Source of the DNA: Adiantum capillus-veneris
Lineage: Eukaryota > Streptophyta > Polypodiopsida > Polypodiales > Pteridaceae
DNA length: 64,000 nt
Direction: 5' to 3'
Assembly (NCBI GenBank): GCA_014529385.2
Contig: CM043949.1
Location: 148,905,850 to 148,969,849 of the forward strand
The notes under the pieces are model-generated. The model made no database searches. It was not told the DNA's origin and worked only from the letters and a program-made list of their open reading frames with translations. The translations under genes and the position numbers were made by a program. Shown here in pieces: positions 20,267 to 30,827 of this stretch; the stretch's first letter is position 1, and every line of letters starts with the position of its first letter.

Positions 20267-20470
20267 GTCTCCTGAACCAATCAACCTTGGCAATGAATAA
20301 CTGAATATGTATACAATCGAGGCAAGGGGTTGCTTATATAGCAATCCCAGTAAAATGCCCTACCCAAGACTTTGACAAATAAGTAAAATAAATACCTAGA
20401 AGCCAAACTAAATAATGGGATCACATTGGGCAGTTCAACATTGGGATCACATTGGGCCTAAACTTTAACA
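20163..20470 (-). repeat. 5' LTR of element F1
   Basis: On the minus strand it runs from TGTTAAAGTT to CTTTGACA, followed directly by the primer-binding site. It contains a (GA)n run (about 20211-20268) and a TATATAG-like promoter (TTGCTTATATAGCAA, 20330-20344, itself an inverted repeat). Similar to F2 57844-58131. Confidence 0.8.
20211..20268. repeat. (GA)n microsatellite in F1 LTR
   Basis: Mostly pure GA units with a few GGG interruptions; F2's LTR has a similar but interrupted run at 57891-57943. Confidence 0.95.
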
Positions 20471-20712
20471 TGAAGACCGTGAAATCGGCTCCGAGTAAGT
20501 AATGTCGCCATTGAGTAAGAGCATGGATCACTGCCAAAAGCTGTTTCTCATAAATCTGTGTTGTCAATTCTGGCCTTGAAAACAATAGGCTTTCGTAGGC
20601 AATCACATGGCCTTCTTGCATTAAGACCGCTCCGAGACTACGACCACAAGCATCACAATATACTTAAAATGACTTTTGCAAGTCCAGCAAAGTCAACACT
20701 CCTCCAGTAGTC
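20471..20712 (-). pseudogene. gypsy fragment G, RNase H part
   Basis: The minus strand encodes YCDACGRSLGAVLMQEGHVIAYES, then QIYEKQLLAVIHALTQWRHYLLGADFTVF, the start of a Ty3/gypsy RNase H domain with the Asp and Glu motifs. It stops at the F1 LTR. It joins in frame to 27696-27913 once LINE L1b is removed. One stop or shift lies near 20655. Confidence 0.85.
20697..20712. repeat. target-site duplication of L1b, left copy
   Basis: CACTCCTCCAGTAGTC, matching CACTGGTCCAGTAGTC at 27680-27695 with two differences; both lie in the same codons of gypsy G. Confidence 0.85.
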
Positions 20713-20734
20713 GAACTGATTAGCAGTTACAAAA

Positions 20735-21180
20735 GGCATGACGCTCGTTGCTGCTGCTCCCGCACCTCGCCTGCTTGCCCGCTCTCGCCAGCCCAGCCCA
20801 GACACCACCACCCCCCTGCCTCACTGCCCTCCTCTATCGTCCCGCCTCGCTGACTCCTCCCCCGCTGTCCCCCTACCCGCCACGCTGCCCCCTCCAAAAC
20901 TCTCCCACTGCCTCCTCCTCCTCCGCTGTCCCGCTGCCCCCTCTCCCGCCTCGCTGCCTCCTCGCCCCGCCACGCTGCCCCCTCCCACACTCTCCCGCTA
21001 CCTCCTCCCCTGTTGTCCCCCTGCCCGCCACGATGCCCCTCCCACACTGCCCCCTCCCGCCCTGTTCGCGCTACCCCTTTCCCTTCCCTTCATTTCCCGC
21101 TACCCCTCCCCGTCATCTCACTCCCTCCCCTCCCTTGCAGGAGTCTGTCCCCACAGCCTTCTGGGAGCTTCGCATCCTTC
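20735..21180 (+). promoter_or_regulatory. C/T-rich 5' UTR of L1b with imperfect tandem repeats
   Basis: Pyrimidine-rich sequence with repeated CTGCCCCCTCCC / CGCTGCCTCCTC phrases. Family 5' UTRs hold the internal LINE promoter; that function here is inferred. Long open frames over it are compositional. Confidence 0.45.
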
Positions 21181-21210
21181 TCGCCTTCTTCGACTCAGCA
21201 GCAGACACAG

Positions 21211-23095
21211 ATGGAGGCTCCAACTCCGCCGCAGAGGGACTCTTCCGAAGCCCCCTCGCCCGACCCGCTGAGCCCACCATTCGACTTGCTCTTTCACCGA
21301 CAGAGCAAGCGAGCCTAGCCACAGAGGTAGAGCGCTTGCAGGCGACTTCTGTCATCTGCAAGATTCTCGGTACCCGACCCAGCAAAGGAGAGCTGCGTGA
21401 CCTTCTCCAAGTCCGCCTTCTCGCAGAGGTGGACAAGATCTTGGACGTACAGATACTCGGACGAGGCTACTATTTGATCGAGTTTGAGACCTCCAAGATG
21501 GCGTCCAAGGTCATCGCCATGAGTCCATTGACCATCCGAGCAGCTTGAGCCCACTTTCGACAGTGGAGACATGGTTTTGACCCTGCTTCGGATGTTCTGG
21601 TAGAGGAGCCACACATCCCCATCTCCGTCTGCTTTCTTGGTTTGCGGAGGGAGTACTTACCACTTTGTCCACGATAGGCTCAGGGATTGGGACTATCCTG
21701 GAGACACCTCGCACGGCAACCTCAGTAGCTGCCAAGGCAGCCGGCATCCTCTCAGTTCGCGTTCTGGTCAGCGACACTCACATGCTCCCGAAGGTCATTC
21801 TTCTGCCTCGGGTGAGTGGAGGTTGGTTTAGACAAAGCATGGAGTATTCGAGGCCTCCCGAACCAGTGCTTCATTTGTCGGCAGATGGCCCATCTTGCGA
21901 AGGCCTGTCCACGAAGGAGGCCTCGACCTACACCACAGACTCAACCCCAGCCTGCAAGGGCTGGCAAGGAGCCACAGGCAGAGGCACATTGCACACATGC
22001 AGAGCCACCCACCGAGCCTGGGGCTCCAGTGGAGGAGGGATGGCAGAAGGTCCGTGGTCGAGGACGGCAGGGGCCACAGCGACAGCCGGGCACTATGAGT
22101 GGTCCTCAGGCGCCGACCCAGCAGCAGTGGGTCCCACGGGGAACCGTTTCGGTCCTCTTGAGCAGGATGAGGTCCCTGCTCCAACCTCCACCTCAGCTTC
22201 ACCCTCGACAGCCCCTCCCCCCCCCCCCCCCCCCCCCCCCCCCCTCATCATCATCCTCCCCCCCACCTCCTGCTCTCGCCGCCTCTTCCCCCCACCCCGC
22301 CCCTCTACCTCTGCCGCTCCCCCCCGCCCCTCCTCTCCATCTCTTCCCCCTGCTCCTACTCCCTCCCCTCCCGCTCCAGTTCCACAGTCGACCCAGGGGC
22401 AAGGCCATCTCCGATTGCTAGGAGATCTCTTGGCAGCGCCTTTGCCACGAGTCGCTTAGCGAGAGAGGGACAGCCTTTCTTGCGACCCCCTTGCAACTAT
22501 CCCTCGTGGTCTGACGAGCATCGACATTCGGCGCCCATGGGACTTCTTCGACTACGACTTTACTCGTTTTCTCAACGACCCCTCAGCAAACCAAGAGGCA
22601 ACCTACTTCAAGGTCCATGTTTTGTTCCTTGTAGCTAGGGGGATAGAGGCCTTGGACTCTGCGGTTGGCTTCTCTTTTCCCCTTTGCGGCAGGGACCAGA
22701 CTGAGTGGACTCTCGACTCAGTGTTGGGGTGGTTACACACACAGGTCCTAGAGTTCTCTCACCATATGGGAGAACTAAGAGTTACAGACATGCTTCAGAC
22801 TTTGTGGCCACTGGCCAAGTTTCCGGTGACCCCTCTAGATACAGCAGGATGTAGACACATTGTGGTCTACTTCTTTGCCGATACGCAGTGCTTGCCATGC
22901 TATGTACACATTCATGAGGACTCCTGGACAGAGGAGATTGCTTTACGTACGGCTCGCTCTACTTGGGCTTGGGCCAGGCACTCGTTGCAGTCACGCCTAT
23001 CTAGAGGACGCTCGGATGCGGATTACTCCCCATCCAAGCCAGCCTCCAAGATAGCACGTTTAGCTGCTGCGGCAGCATCTATTCTCTCTCGCTCC
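21211..23095 (+). pseudogene. LINE ORF1 (CCHC), L1b
   Basis: Starts MEAPTPPQRDSSEAPS, as in L1a and L1c. The N-terminal domain continues in another frame to RAA at 21546, then resumes after a stop. The knuckle CFICRQMAHLAKAC is at about 21870-21912. The Pro-rich linker has expanded into a pure run of 28 C (22217-22244). The C-terminal domain (VHVLFLVARG... DYSPSKPASKIARLA) is at 22610-23095. At least three frameshifts break it. Function as in L1a. Confidence 0.75.
22217..22244 (+). repeat. poly-C run of 28
   Basis: A homopolymer inside the Pro-rich linker of LINE ORF1; the complementary strand is G28. Confidence 0.95.
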
Positions 23096-23097
23096 CC

Positions 23098-26000
23098 ATG
23101 AGGATCGTCTCATGGAACGTGCAAGGACTTGGTGGACCCTAGTTTCAGCGTCAGCGGGGCCGACTGCGTAAGGAGCTTCAACGCTGCCTTGTGGGAGGAG
23201 AGATTGATCTCCTTATGCTACAGGAGCACCATCTGTGTGAGAGCCACATTAGATGTGGTGGTCAGCTCTTGCGTGGTCGATATGATACTTTTTGGTCAGC
23301 TGCTTTTGGACCTGGAGGCATCCAGGGTGGGGTATGTATGACTATTGCGGATTCTTTGCAGCAGGCCATTGTGGGCAGAGGGATTATTGTGCCAGGCAAG
23401 GCTCAGTGGATCACTATGCAGGTTCAGGGTTGCCTTGTGGGCTTCCTGAACATCTATGCGCCCAATGTGGCGAGTGCACGAGCAGTGTTTTGGTCACAGA
23501 TAGTTGAGCCTCTGCCGCAGGCAGAACACTGGTGGATAGGGGGGGACTTCAACATGTTGGAGGACCCTTCTAACAGGATTGGTGGTAGCCATGCTACTGT
23601 ACATGGAGTTGAGCGGGCAGCATGGGAGAGGTTTTGTATGACTCATAAGGGTCTCGGATGCGTGGCAGCACTCTTGTTTTGTGAGGCCCCGAGACAGCCT
23701 AGCCTTCTCTCGTTCGGACCGCAGAGCGGGAGGAGTGAATCTATCGCGGATCGATCGCTTCTACACTAGTGACCATTTCAATGAGTGGGACAGTTGGCAT
23801 TCTAGCAGGGACTTCCTTCTCGGACCATGCACCAATGATCCTCACAGTGGAGACACGCAGAGGAAGGGGAGCACGATGCTTCGCATCCCTGAGAGGGTCT
23901 TGCTGGACTTTGCACTCAGAGAGCGAGTAGAGGCTCTCTGGACAGAGAGCTTGGATAGGCAGAATTCCCCTACTGACAAAGTGGCCTCAGGACTAGCTCA
24001 GATAAGTGGTTTCTTTCTCCAAGAGTCTTTGGCTCACCTGGCTGCAGCGAGAGAGGAGCAACGTCTCAGACGGGGCGTTGCTTCCTTGCAGAGGATGCAA
24101 GAGCAGCATCCAGACAGTCCTTACTTAGAGGAGCAACTACAGCAAGCTCGCCAGGAGCTTGTTAGCACAGAGGAGCGGCGCCATGAGTTTGCTTTCACCA
24201 TTGACAGGCATCTCAGTGGACACACGTGGGTGACAGAGTGATTGGTGCTTTCTTCGAGGCAATGGAACCTAGGCATGTGCATGCCAAGGTCAGTCAGTTG
24301 AGAAGGCGAGATGGGTCAGTTGCTTCTGAGCCACAAGACATGCGTGGAATTGCTACAGACTTTTACCATGAGTTATTGTCGCCAGAGCCTCAGTCAGAGC
24401 GTCAGGATGCATGCAGGGAGCAGGTGTGGGCACAGATGCCTTGTCTTGTGACTGAGGAGATGCGTTAGAGGCTTCAGTTGCCACTTCAACTTGAGGAGTT
24501 GCACACGGCTCTTAGTGCACTCCCCGTGGTAGCTGTCCACGTGAGGATGGCTTGACTCCCAGTTTTTTCTTGGAGTACCGGGACTTGCTTGGTCCAGATC
24601 TCTGTAGTGCTTTCCAATACATCTTGCACACAGGAGAGATGCCTGACAGCTTGAGTGAGGGTCTGATCTACCTCATTCCCAAGGAGGGTGGTTCCTTGGA
24701 TGAGATTCGACAGTGGGGCCCCATCACCATCCTTAACTCAGCCTACAAAATTCTTGCCAAGGCTCTGAGTTTGAGGATCCAGCCACTTCTAGAGAGCCTT
24801 ATACATGGGACTCAGACAGGTTTTGTCAAGGAGTGCAGTATCCTTGACAACATCTTCACTTTTTGGGAGGCTTCTGCCTTAGCGCGGCTCCATGGAGAGG
24901 ATCTGGTGATTCTTCTTATCGATTTTGAGAAGGCCTACGACAAAGTTGATTGGGACTTTCTGGAGGGCACTCTACGTAGGATGGGCTTCTCAGATGCTTG
25001 GATCAGAGGGGTGTTAGCTTTGTACAGACAGGCATACAGTCACGTACTTTTGTCAGGAGGTAGAGGTGATCGTTTCATGCTCACACGTTCGGTTAGACAA
25101 GGCTGCCCTCTTGCCCCCTTCCTCTTTCTATTCTATGCTGAGGCGATGAGCAGGTTTTTGGTGTCGCGGCAGGTTGGTTTACGCGGCTTAGCACTCCCTA
25201 TTCGGGGGGATGAACTACTGGACGCTGAGTTTGTTGACGACTCAACCTTGTACTTGGATGGCCAAGAGGCCAACCTTCACAAGTGTGAGCAGGCTCTTGA
25301 GACCTTCTGTTGTGCATCTGGCACACTGATCAACTGGAGAAAGACAGTGGCTTTCTCGGTTAGTAGTGCTCCTGTGCCCGATTGGATGCCAGGTGAGGGT
25401 TTCAGGTGGATTCCCCCAGGGACTACAGTTCGGTACTTGGGCTGTCAGGTTGGTTTGGACTTGTCTCCCGAGCAGCAGATTGCTTCCCTCCTCCTGTCTA
25501 TCAGGAGGAAGTTGCTACATTGGAGCTCCGCACGACTTTTTGGTTGGCAGAGTTGTAGTGGCCAACCAGTGTTGTTGGCTACTATGTGGTACATCACTTC
25601 TTGCTGGATCTTCTCGAGTTCTTGTATCAGCCAGGTAGAGTGGCTGAGCAGGAATTTCCTTTGGTCAAGCAGGACACACTGACAACTCGGGCCAAAGTGG
25701 CTTGGCAGGTCATCACTCTTCCTTGTTCACAGGGAGGGCTAGGGAATCGGGATCATAGACCCAGCACAGCAGAGAAGAGCCCTTCTGGGGAAGTTCATCG
25801 TCCGAGGTGTTCTTCCAGGTGAGGAGCCCTGGAAGGAGTTCTTGTTACAGCGGCTTCGTGCTAGGGTGCCTCAGGCAGGAGGCCCCTGGCAACCTTCCCC
25901 CAGATGGATCTTCACAAAGATACGCAGAGTTGGTTTGAGCGGGAGACTGGAGAATCGCTTCGCTGTGGGGTTTCTTCGATCTTAGGAGCACCTACAGCGA

Positions 26001-27536
26001 GGCCTGCAGCAACGTCAACCTACGTGCACGGAGGAGCGTTTGCGAAGCCCCTTGTTTGGAACCCCATGGGTTGCACTCAGACAGGTCACTTGTTGGTAGT
26101 CGGCCTCATGTTTCCTGGGGTGCCATGGCAGCGGGTCCAGCATGCTCTTTAGGTGACTGGTTACAATTTTCAGGCCTGTCAGAGGAGCTACAAGGCCTTC
26201 AGCTACTACAGGGCATGAGAGGGGTGCAGAGCATGTGCCAGGACATCTCAGAGGTAGTACCAGCTGAGTGGCTCACACCTCTCGAGTCAGCAGCGCCCAG
26301 ATGGTTGGGAGCCTTCACGCGACTGAAGGTTCTCATCTCTGTTTGGGCTTGCTCAGAGACTGTTCCTTCCCTGTTTTTCAAGCTACAGGGTGAGGGACGC
26401 TTACAGCGAGTTGCAGTAGAGGCCGCGCCAGGTGGCAGATTGTTGTTTTCAGAGGATCCGAGTGGTGGGCCTCTGTGGAAGGAGTTGTGTCATCGATCCC
26501 GACCCAGCTGCTCTTGAGACTGTACATTGGAGATTGTGGGCTTGGGAGTGTTGTCCACTGGCACCAGTACAATGGGATCTTGGAGAGTGGCTTTGGAGGG
26601 ACCCCGTCTCTTCTGCAGACCACCCACGTGTCCCTTTCTTTCAGTACACTGTTCGACTGGGACGTCACATACTGGTAGCACAAAGAGAGGCTCGCCGTGC
26701 TACAGCACCTCATTGGTAGGAGGAGGGTCTCACAGCTGAGTTCTTGGCAGCTTTTTGGGAGAGGTTGTGGGGCTCCAGACTACCGAGGCGAGTCACTTTG
26801 TTTCAGTGGCCGGTCGCACACAGAGCTACAGCAATTGGGAGCTGGCTTGTGCAAAGTGGTCTCTCGTCCGCATGCACAGCTTGTGACTAGCTGGTGGAGA
26901 GTTAGTGTCACTGTCTTTGGGACTGTCCCTTGGCACAGCAGGTGTGGCTGCGTGTTCTTCGGCTGATGCCCGCTCTTTCCACGGCTCGGCAGTACACTTG
27001 GGGGGCAGCTGCTTGGTCCACTCTCATGGGCCCGGCACTTCAGTTTGAGCTATCATCCACCAGCAGGATGATAGTGATGCAGGGGGGGCGACCTACACTC
27101 CAGCCTGCCACAGAGCTTACTCCACAGGAGTGGTGCAGTGAGAGAGGTGTGTTGAGAGCTCATCAGTGGCCTGACACTCTGGCAGACCCGTTGCTTCCGC
27201 ATCTTCGAGGCTCGCCCTGTACCACCAGCAGAGACTGTTCGGGACCTTTGGCTTGAGACTCTCAGAGGACAGTTCATCTGGCAGGCCCGTTGCTTCCGCA
27301 TCTTCGAGGCTCGCCCTGTACCACCAGTAGAGACTGTTCGGGACCTTTTGCTTGAGTTGGTCCATACTCTCAGAGGACAATTCAAGAGACTCTAGGGCAG
27401 TCCCGACCGCATGAGGGAGCGCAGAGAGGCTTTCCTTCGACTTTGGCGTCCTGGGCCATTTTTCACAATGGATCACAGTGTGCTTAGATGGCACTACTGT
27501 CCACCTGTGTGGCTCTTCCCTCCTCCCATCCCCTGA
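23098..27536 (+). pseudogene. LINE ORF2 (endonuclease-reverse transcriptase), L1b
   Basis: The ATG at 23098 opens MRIVSWNVQGLG. Endonuclease motifs QEHHLCES, GDFNMLED and SRIDRFY are in order, with a stop near 23140 and shifts near 23650 and 24230. The longest clean stretch (24552-25682, 376 codons) holds the reverse transcriptase: LIYLIPKEGG, LLIDFEKAYDKVDWDF, SVRQGCPLAPFLF and the catalytic box as FVDDSTLYLDG, where L1a and L1d have FADD. The Cys/His tail follows to a TGA at 27534-27536. A roughly 100-bp direct duplication (about 27181-27385) lies near the end. Confidence 0.85.
27181..27385 (+). repeat. tandem duplication of about 100 bp in L1b ORF2
   Basis: The segment GCAGACCCGTTGCTTCCGCA through GTTCGGGACC is present twice in a row; L1a (18077-18140) has it once. 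Confidence 0.85.
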
Positions 27537-27679
27537 TAAAGCCTCATTGTACATATGTTGTTTTTTCATTGGGAGTCTCCCCATCATGATTGTTGTAGTC
27601 CTCTCTTGTAGAGGAGGTTGTAGCCCTATGGGCAGTTTCATTAACTAATAGAAGGATCTTTTTCTAGGAAAAAAAAAAA
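27537..27679 (+). other. 3' UTR and A-tail of LINE L1b
   Basis: Matches the end of L1a, including AATAGAAGGATCTTTTTCTA, and finishes in an A-rich tail directly before the duplication at 27680-27695. Confidence 0.85.
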
Positions 27680-27695
27680 CACTGGTCCAGTAGTC

Positions 27696-27913
27696 ATATT
27701 TTCTTTAAGAGTCTGAAAGGCAATTACCTCTGTCGGTCCCCACGAGAAAGGGACTCCTTTCTAAGTCATGAACATTCTTCAAATCTAGCCAATCACGTAT
27801 AGTGTCTATCTTGACTGGGTCCATCTCTACTCCTGCTACTGAGACGATGTGTCCCAAAAAGTGTATCTTCGGCAAGAAAAATTCACTCTTTTTGGCATTG
27901 ATAACTAATTTGT
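27696..27913 (-). pseudogene. gypsy fragment G, reverse-transcriptase end
   Basis: The minus strand encodes LVINAKKSEFFLPKIHFLGHIVS, then PFSWGPTEVIAFQTLKENMTTGPV, the thumb and connection of a Ty3/gypsy reverse transcriptase. The catalytic box lay upstream and is lost where the A3 LTR starts (27914). The block normally following FLGHIVS (FLGLCSYYRRFI) is missing. It reads on into 20712-20471 across L1b. Confidence 0.85.
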
Positions 27914-29056
27914 TGTCACGTGACACATCCAACCCTATGTGTCCGTGGACAAGCTACAGGATGATCAGGGTTCAGTTCAGTCAAGTCAGTCTAGAATAGG
28001 AAGTGATCTGGCACTTTTGTGAGTCTATTCGCAGACCGTGCATGTCCAGAAACTTAAATTAGATGCATATCCTCTGGTTGCACACAGCATGACCATCAGA
28101 TTTCAGTCAGAACCCATCAGGAGCATTTTTACAGTGCACAGACCTATTTTTCCTATTTTTGACATTTTTCACTTATTATTTTTAAGTGACTTTTGTTGAA
28201 AAGTAGGTAGGGTAATTTTGCTAAGTTTGTATAAGTAGAAACCTAGCGCTAGCACTTTCTGGCAGAAGAGGCAATAGGAGCACTCGCTCAACAGGAAACT
28301 TTTGAGCAGAACCCAAGAGGCCTAGCGTTTTTGCATCACTGCAGATGACCTAGCATTTTTGGACAAGGACTCAGATCAGCCAGCGTTTTTGCTTATGCAT
28401 CATCCTGGCGACAGAACCCCATCAGATCAGCCTAGCGTTTTGCATTACAAAGCACCGGCAGCAGCAGAAGACAAAGATCAGCCCTAGCGTTTTTGCATCT
28501 GCATCACACTTCAGCTTTTTGCAGATTCATCGCAACAAGGACATCAAGAACACCAGTGTTTTCAGTTTTCAGCAGTCAAACACCGCAGTAGAACCCCGAA
28601 CCTCGCAGATCTCACCTTCCCGCAGCAGATCCTCGCCGCACGGTCAGATCCCGCATAGTTTGCAGATTCAGCCCGGAAAACGCAGATTTCAGCATCTGCG
28701 TTTTCAGCGCGTCGTCATCGACATAGAGTCAAAATTCAACAGATAAAGACTTTCAGATTTCAGTCCTTAGCATTCTCAGATTTCAGCCCGTCTCGTCGTC
28801 GTCCTCATCGTCGTCGACATCGTCAGCAAGTCCAAAGCTTTGTAGAGATTAGTAGACCGCTCTCGTCATCGAGAGTGGGGCCTTCGGAGGAGGGTTTTAC
28901 AACGTCTCTGGTGTCGTATTCTCTTCTCTCTCTATCTCCCAGTCTCATGCACCTTCACGCACAGTGTCCATTCACTTTGTTTGTGTGCATTGCACTCTCT
29001 CACTAAAGGAACGGAAGGCTCTCCCTTCCGTAAGTAGAGGGAACCCTTGAGCAAAC
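27914..29056 (+). repeat. family-A LTR (A3), 3' end lost
   Basis: Starts TGTCACGTGACACATCC inside gypsy G and follows family A through the AGCGTTTTT boxes, the hairpin (28860-28875) and GGGGCCTTCGGAGG to about CTTGAGCA. The last 60 bases of a normal A LTR, the primer site and any internal region are absent; LINE L1c follows. It is more diverged than A1 and A2. Confidence 0.8.
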
Positions 29057-29061
29057 TTCCG

Positions 29062-30565
29062 AATGAACCTCTGGTAGTGGTGGCTGAACTTCACTCTATC
29101 GGATGCTTGAATGACCGCCGATTGACTGGCTGGCTGCTGCCCCCCCCCCCCCCACAATTGCAATTGCCTGCAGCCTTCGCGCCCCCTCCCCTGCTACGCG
29201 TGGGCTGTTGCTACCGTGCGCTTCTCGCTGGTGGTAGCATCAGTTTTCAGCCAGCACGCCCCCGCATCTGCCCCCGCCCGCTGCCCTCACCCGCTGCTTT
29301 TTCCAGCCCCACCCCCCTCCCTTGCCACTCATTTCGCTTTCAGCCTTTCTCTCCCCGAAGGTGTTCTTTCGACTGGCTCAGACAATGCTGCATTTCTAGG
29401 CAGTAATCGTCAGGGTTTGTTGCAGAGGAACTACTCTTTCCGACTCTTCTCCGTTTCTTCTCCACCCACAGCAGCAGCAGACACAAATGGATGCTCCAGC
29501 TCCGCCACAGAGGGACTCATCCGAAGCCCCCTCGCCCGACCTTGCTGAGTCCACCATTCGACTTGCTCTTTCACCGACACAGCAAGCGAGCCTAGCCGCA
29601 AAGGTAGAGCGCTTGCAAGCGACTTCTGTCATCTGCACGATTCTCAGCACCCAACCTAGCAGAGGAGAGCTGCGTGACCTTCTCCAGGCCCGCCTTCTCG
29701 CAGAGGTGGGCAAGATCTTGGACGTACAAATACACTGACGAGGCTACTATCACATCGAGTTTGAGACCTCCGAGATGGCGTCCAAGGTCATCGCCATGAG
29801 TCCATTGACCATCCAAGCAGCTCGAGCCCACTTTCAATAGTGGAGACATGGTTTTGACCCTGCTTCGGATATTCTGGTAGAGAAGGCAGACATCCCCATC
29901 TCCGTCTGCTTTCCTGGTTTGCGGAGGGAGTACCTACCACTTTTGTCCAAGATAGGCTCAGCGATAAGGACTGTCCTGGAGACACCTCGCACGGCAGCCT
30001 CAGTAGCTGCCAAGGCGGCTGGCATTTCCTCAGTTCGCGTTCTGGTTAGGGACACTCACATGCTCCCGAAGGTCATTCTTCTACCTCGGGTGAGTGAGGG
30101 TTGGTTTAGACAGAGCGTGGAGTATTCGGGCCTCCCGAACCAGTGCTTCATTTGTCGAGAGATGGGCCATCTTGCGAAGGCCTATCCATGGAGGAGGCCT
30201 CGACCTACACCACAGACTCAGCCACAGCCTGCAAGGGCTAGCCAAAAGCCACAGACAGAGACAGTGCACACATGCAGAGCCACCCTCTGAGCCTGGGCCT
30301 CCAACGGAAGAGGGATAGCAGAAGGTCCGTGGTCAACGACGACAGGGGCCACAGCGACAGCCTGGCACTTAAGAGTGGTCCTCAGGCGCCTGCCCAGCAG
30401 TAGTAGGTTCCCACGGGGAACCGTTTCAGTCCTCTTGAGCAGGATGAGGTCCCTGCTCCAATCCCCACCTTAGCTTCACCCTCGACAGTCCCTCCCCCCC
30501 CTAGAGATCCCCCCCTCCTCATCATCCTCTCCCCCGTCTCCTGCTCCCGCCGCCTCTTCTCCCTG
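29062..30565 (+). mobile_element. LINE L1c, 5' part only
   Basis: Contains the C-rich 5' region and ORF1 of the L1a/L1b family and stops where element E begins. The ORF2 and 3' end are not found to the right of E, so the rest was lost together with E's right end. Confidence 0.75.
29487..30565 (+). pseudogene. LINE ORF1 fragment, L1c
   Basis: Starts MDAPAPPQRDSSEAPSPDL and aligns with L1b ORF1. A TGA after LDVQIH (29736) and later stops break it. The knuckle region CFICREMGHLAKAY (about 30148-30189) has lost its last Cys (Tyr instead). It is truncated in the Pro-rich linker. Confidence 0.75.
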
Positions 30566-30752
30566 TGAAGGGGATCGGGGAGCACCACAGACGGAGAGTG
30601 AGAGAGAGAAGGAGACACACACAATGTGGGTGGGGAGACTGTGAAGTGGCAGCTCCCCCTATACAATATACTCACTATAAGTATAGGGTAACAGTGGGCG
30701 GGCGCCCATGACCTGGGCGACCGGTCAAGGCACATAGGCCTTAACCCCAACA
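30566..30752 (-). repeat. 3' LTR of E (187 bp)
   Basis: The minus strand starts TGTTGGGGTTAAGGCC and ends CCCCTTCA. Shares about 150 bases with 33750-33902. Confidence 0.8.
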
Positions 30753-30765
30753 ACCTCCCACTTAA
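30753..30765 (-). promoter_or_regulatory. polypurine tract of E
   Basis: The minus strand reads AAGTGGGAGGT immediately before the LTR start. Confidence 0.6.
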
Positions 30766-30827
30766 AGGCCAATGTGCCTTTAAGCAAGATTTACTAGTGT
30801 ACAACTAATAGAAGGTGAGATATTCTC

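Larger units (their letters stand above)
3060..20470 (-). mobile_element. LTR element F1, incomplete, hosting K > L1a > A1
   Basis: F1 runs on the minus strand. Its 5' LTR is at 20163-20470 with the primer-binding site touching it; the leader is split by element K into 19892-20162 and about 3680-4305; a gag-position reading frame follows at 3222-3672. The 3.06-3.68 kb part is recognisably similar to 56.75-57.37 kb in F2, which shares the LTR and primer site. No 3' LTR was found on the left, so F1 is truncated near 3060. On the right the LTR abuts gypsy fragment G, which F1 interrupts within RNase H. Superfamily not determined because no pol is present. Confidence 0.6.
20713..27679 (+). mobile_element. 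LINE L1b (L1-type), full length, defective
   Basis: A 6.97-kb copy of the same LINE family as L1a, bounded by a 16-bp target-site duplication and ending in an A-rich tail. It has a C/T-rich 5' UTR, ORF1 from 21211, ORF2 from 23098 and a 3' UTR. Both ORFs contain several frameshifts. It gives the best full-length reference for the family in this window. Confidence 0.9.

Noticed and set aside
20738-21271. Long Pro/Ser/Leu-rich open frames in the L1b 5' UTR
   Set aside because: Pyrimidine-rich DNA keeps several frames open at once; the conserved LINE ORF1 start is at 21211.
22199-22408. Gly-rich open frame on the minus strand (also 7161-7784)
   Set aside because: Antisense of the C-rich, Pro-coding linker of LINE ORF1; composition explains it.
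20471-27913. A second complete gypsy element around L1b
   Set aside because: Only two short pol pieces remain and they join directly; no LTRs, gag or integrase of G are in the window.
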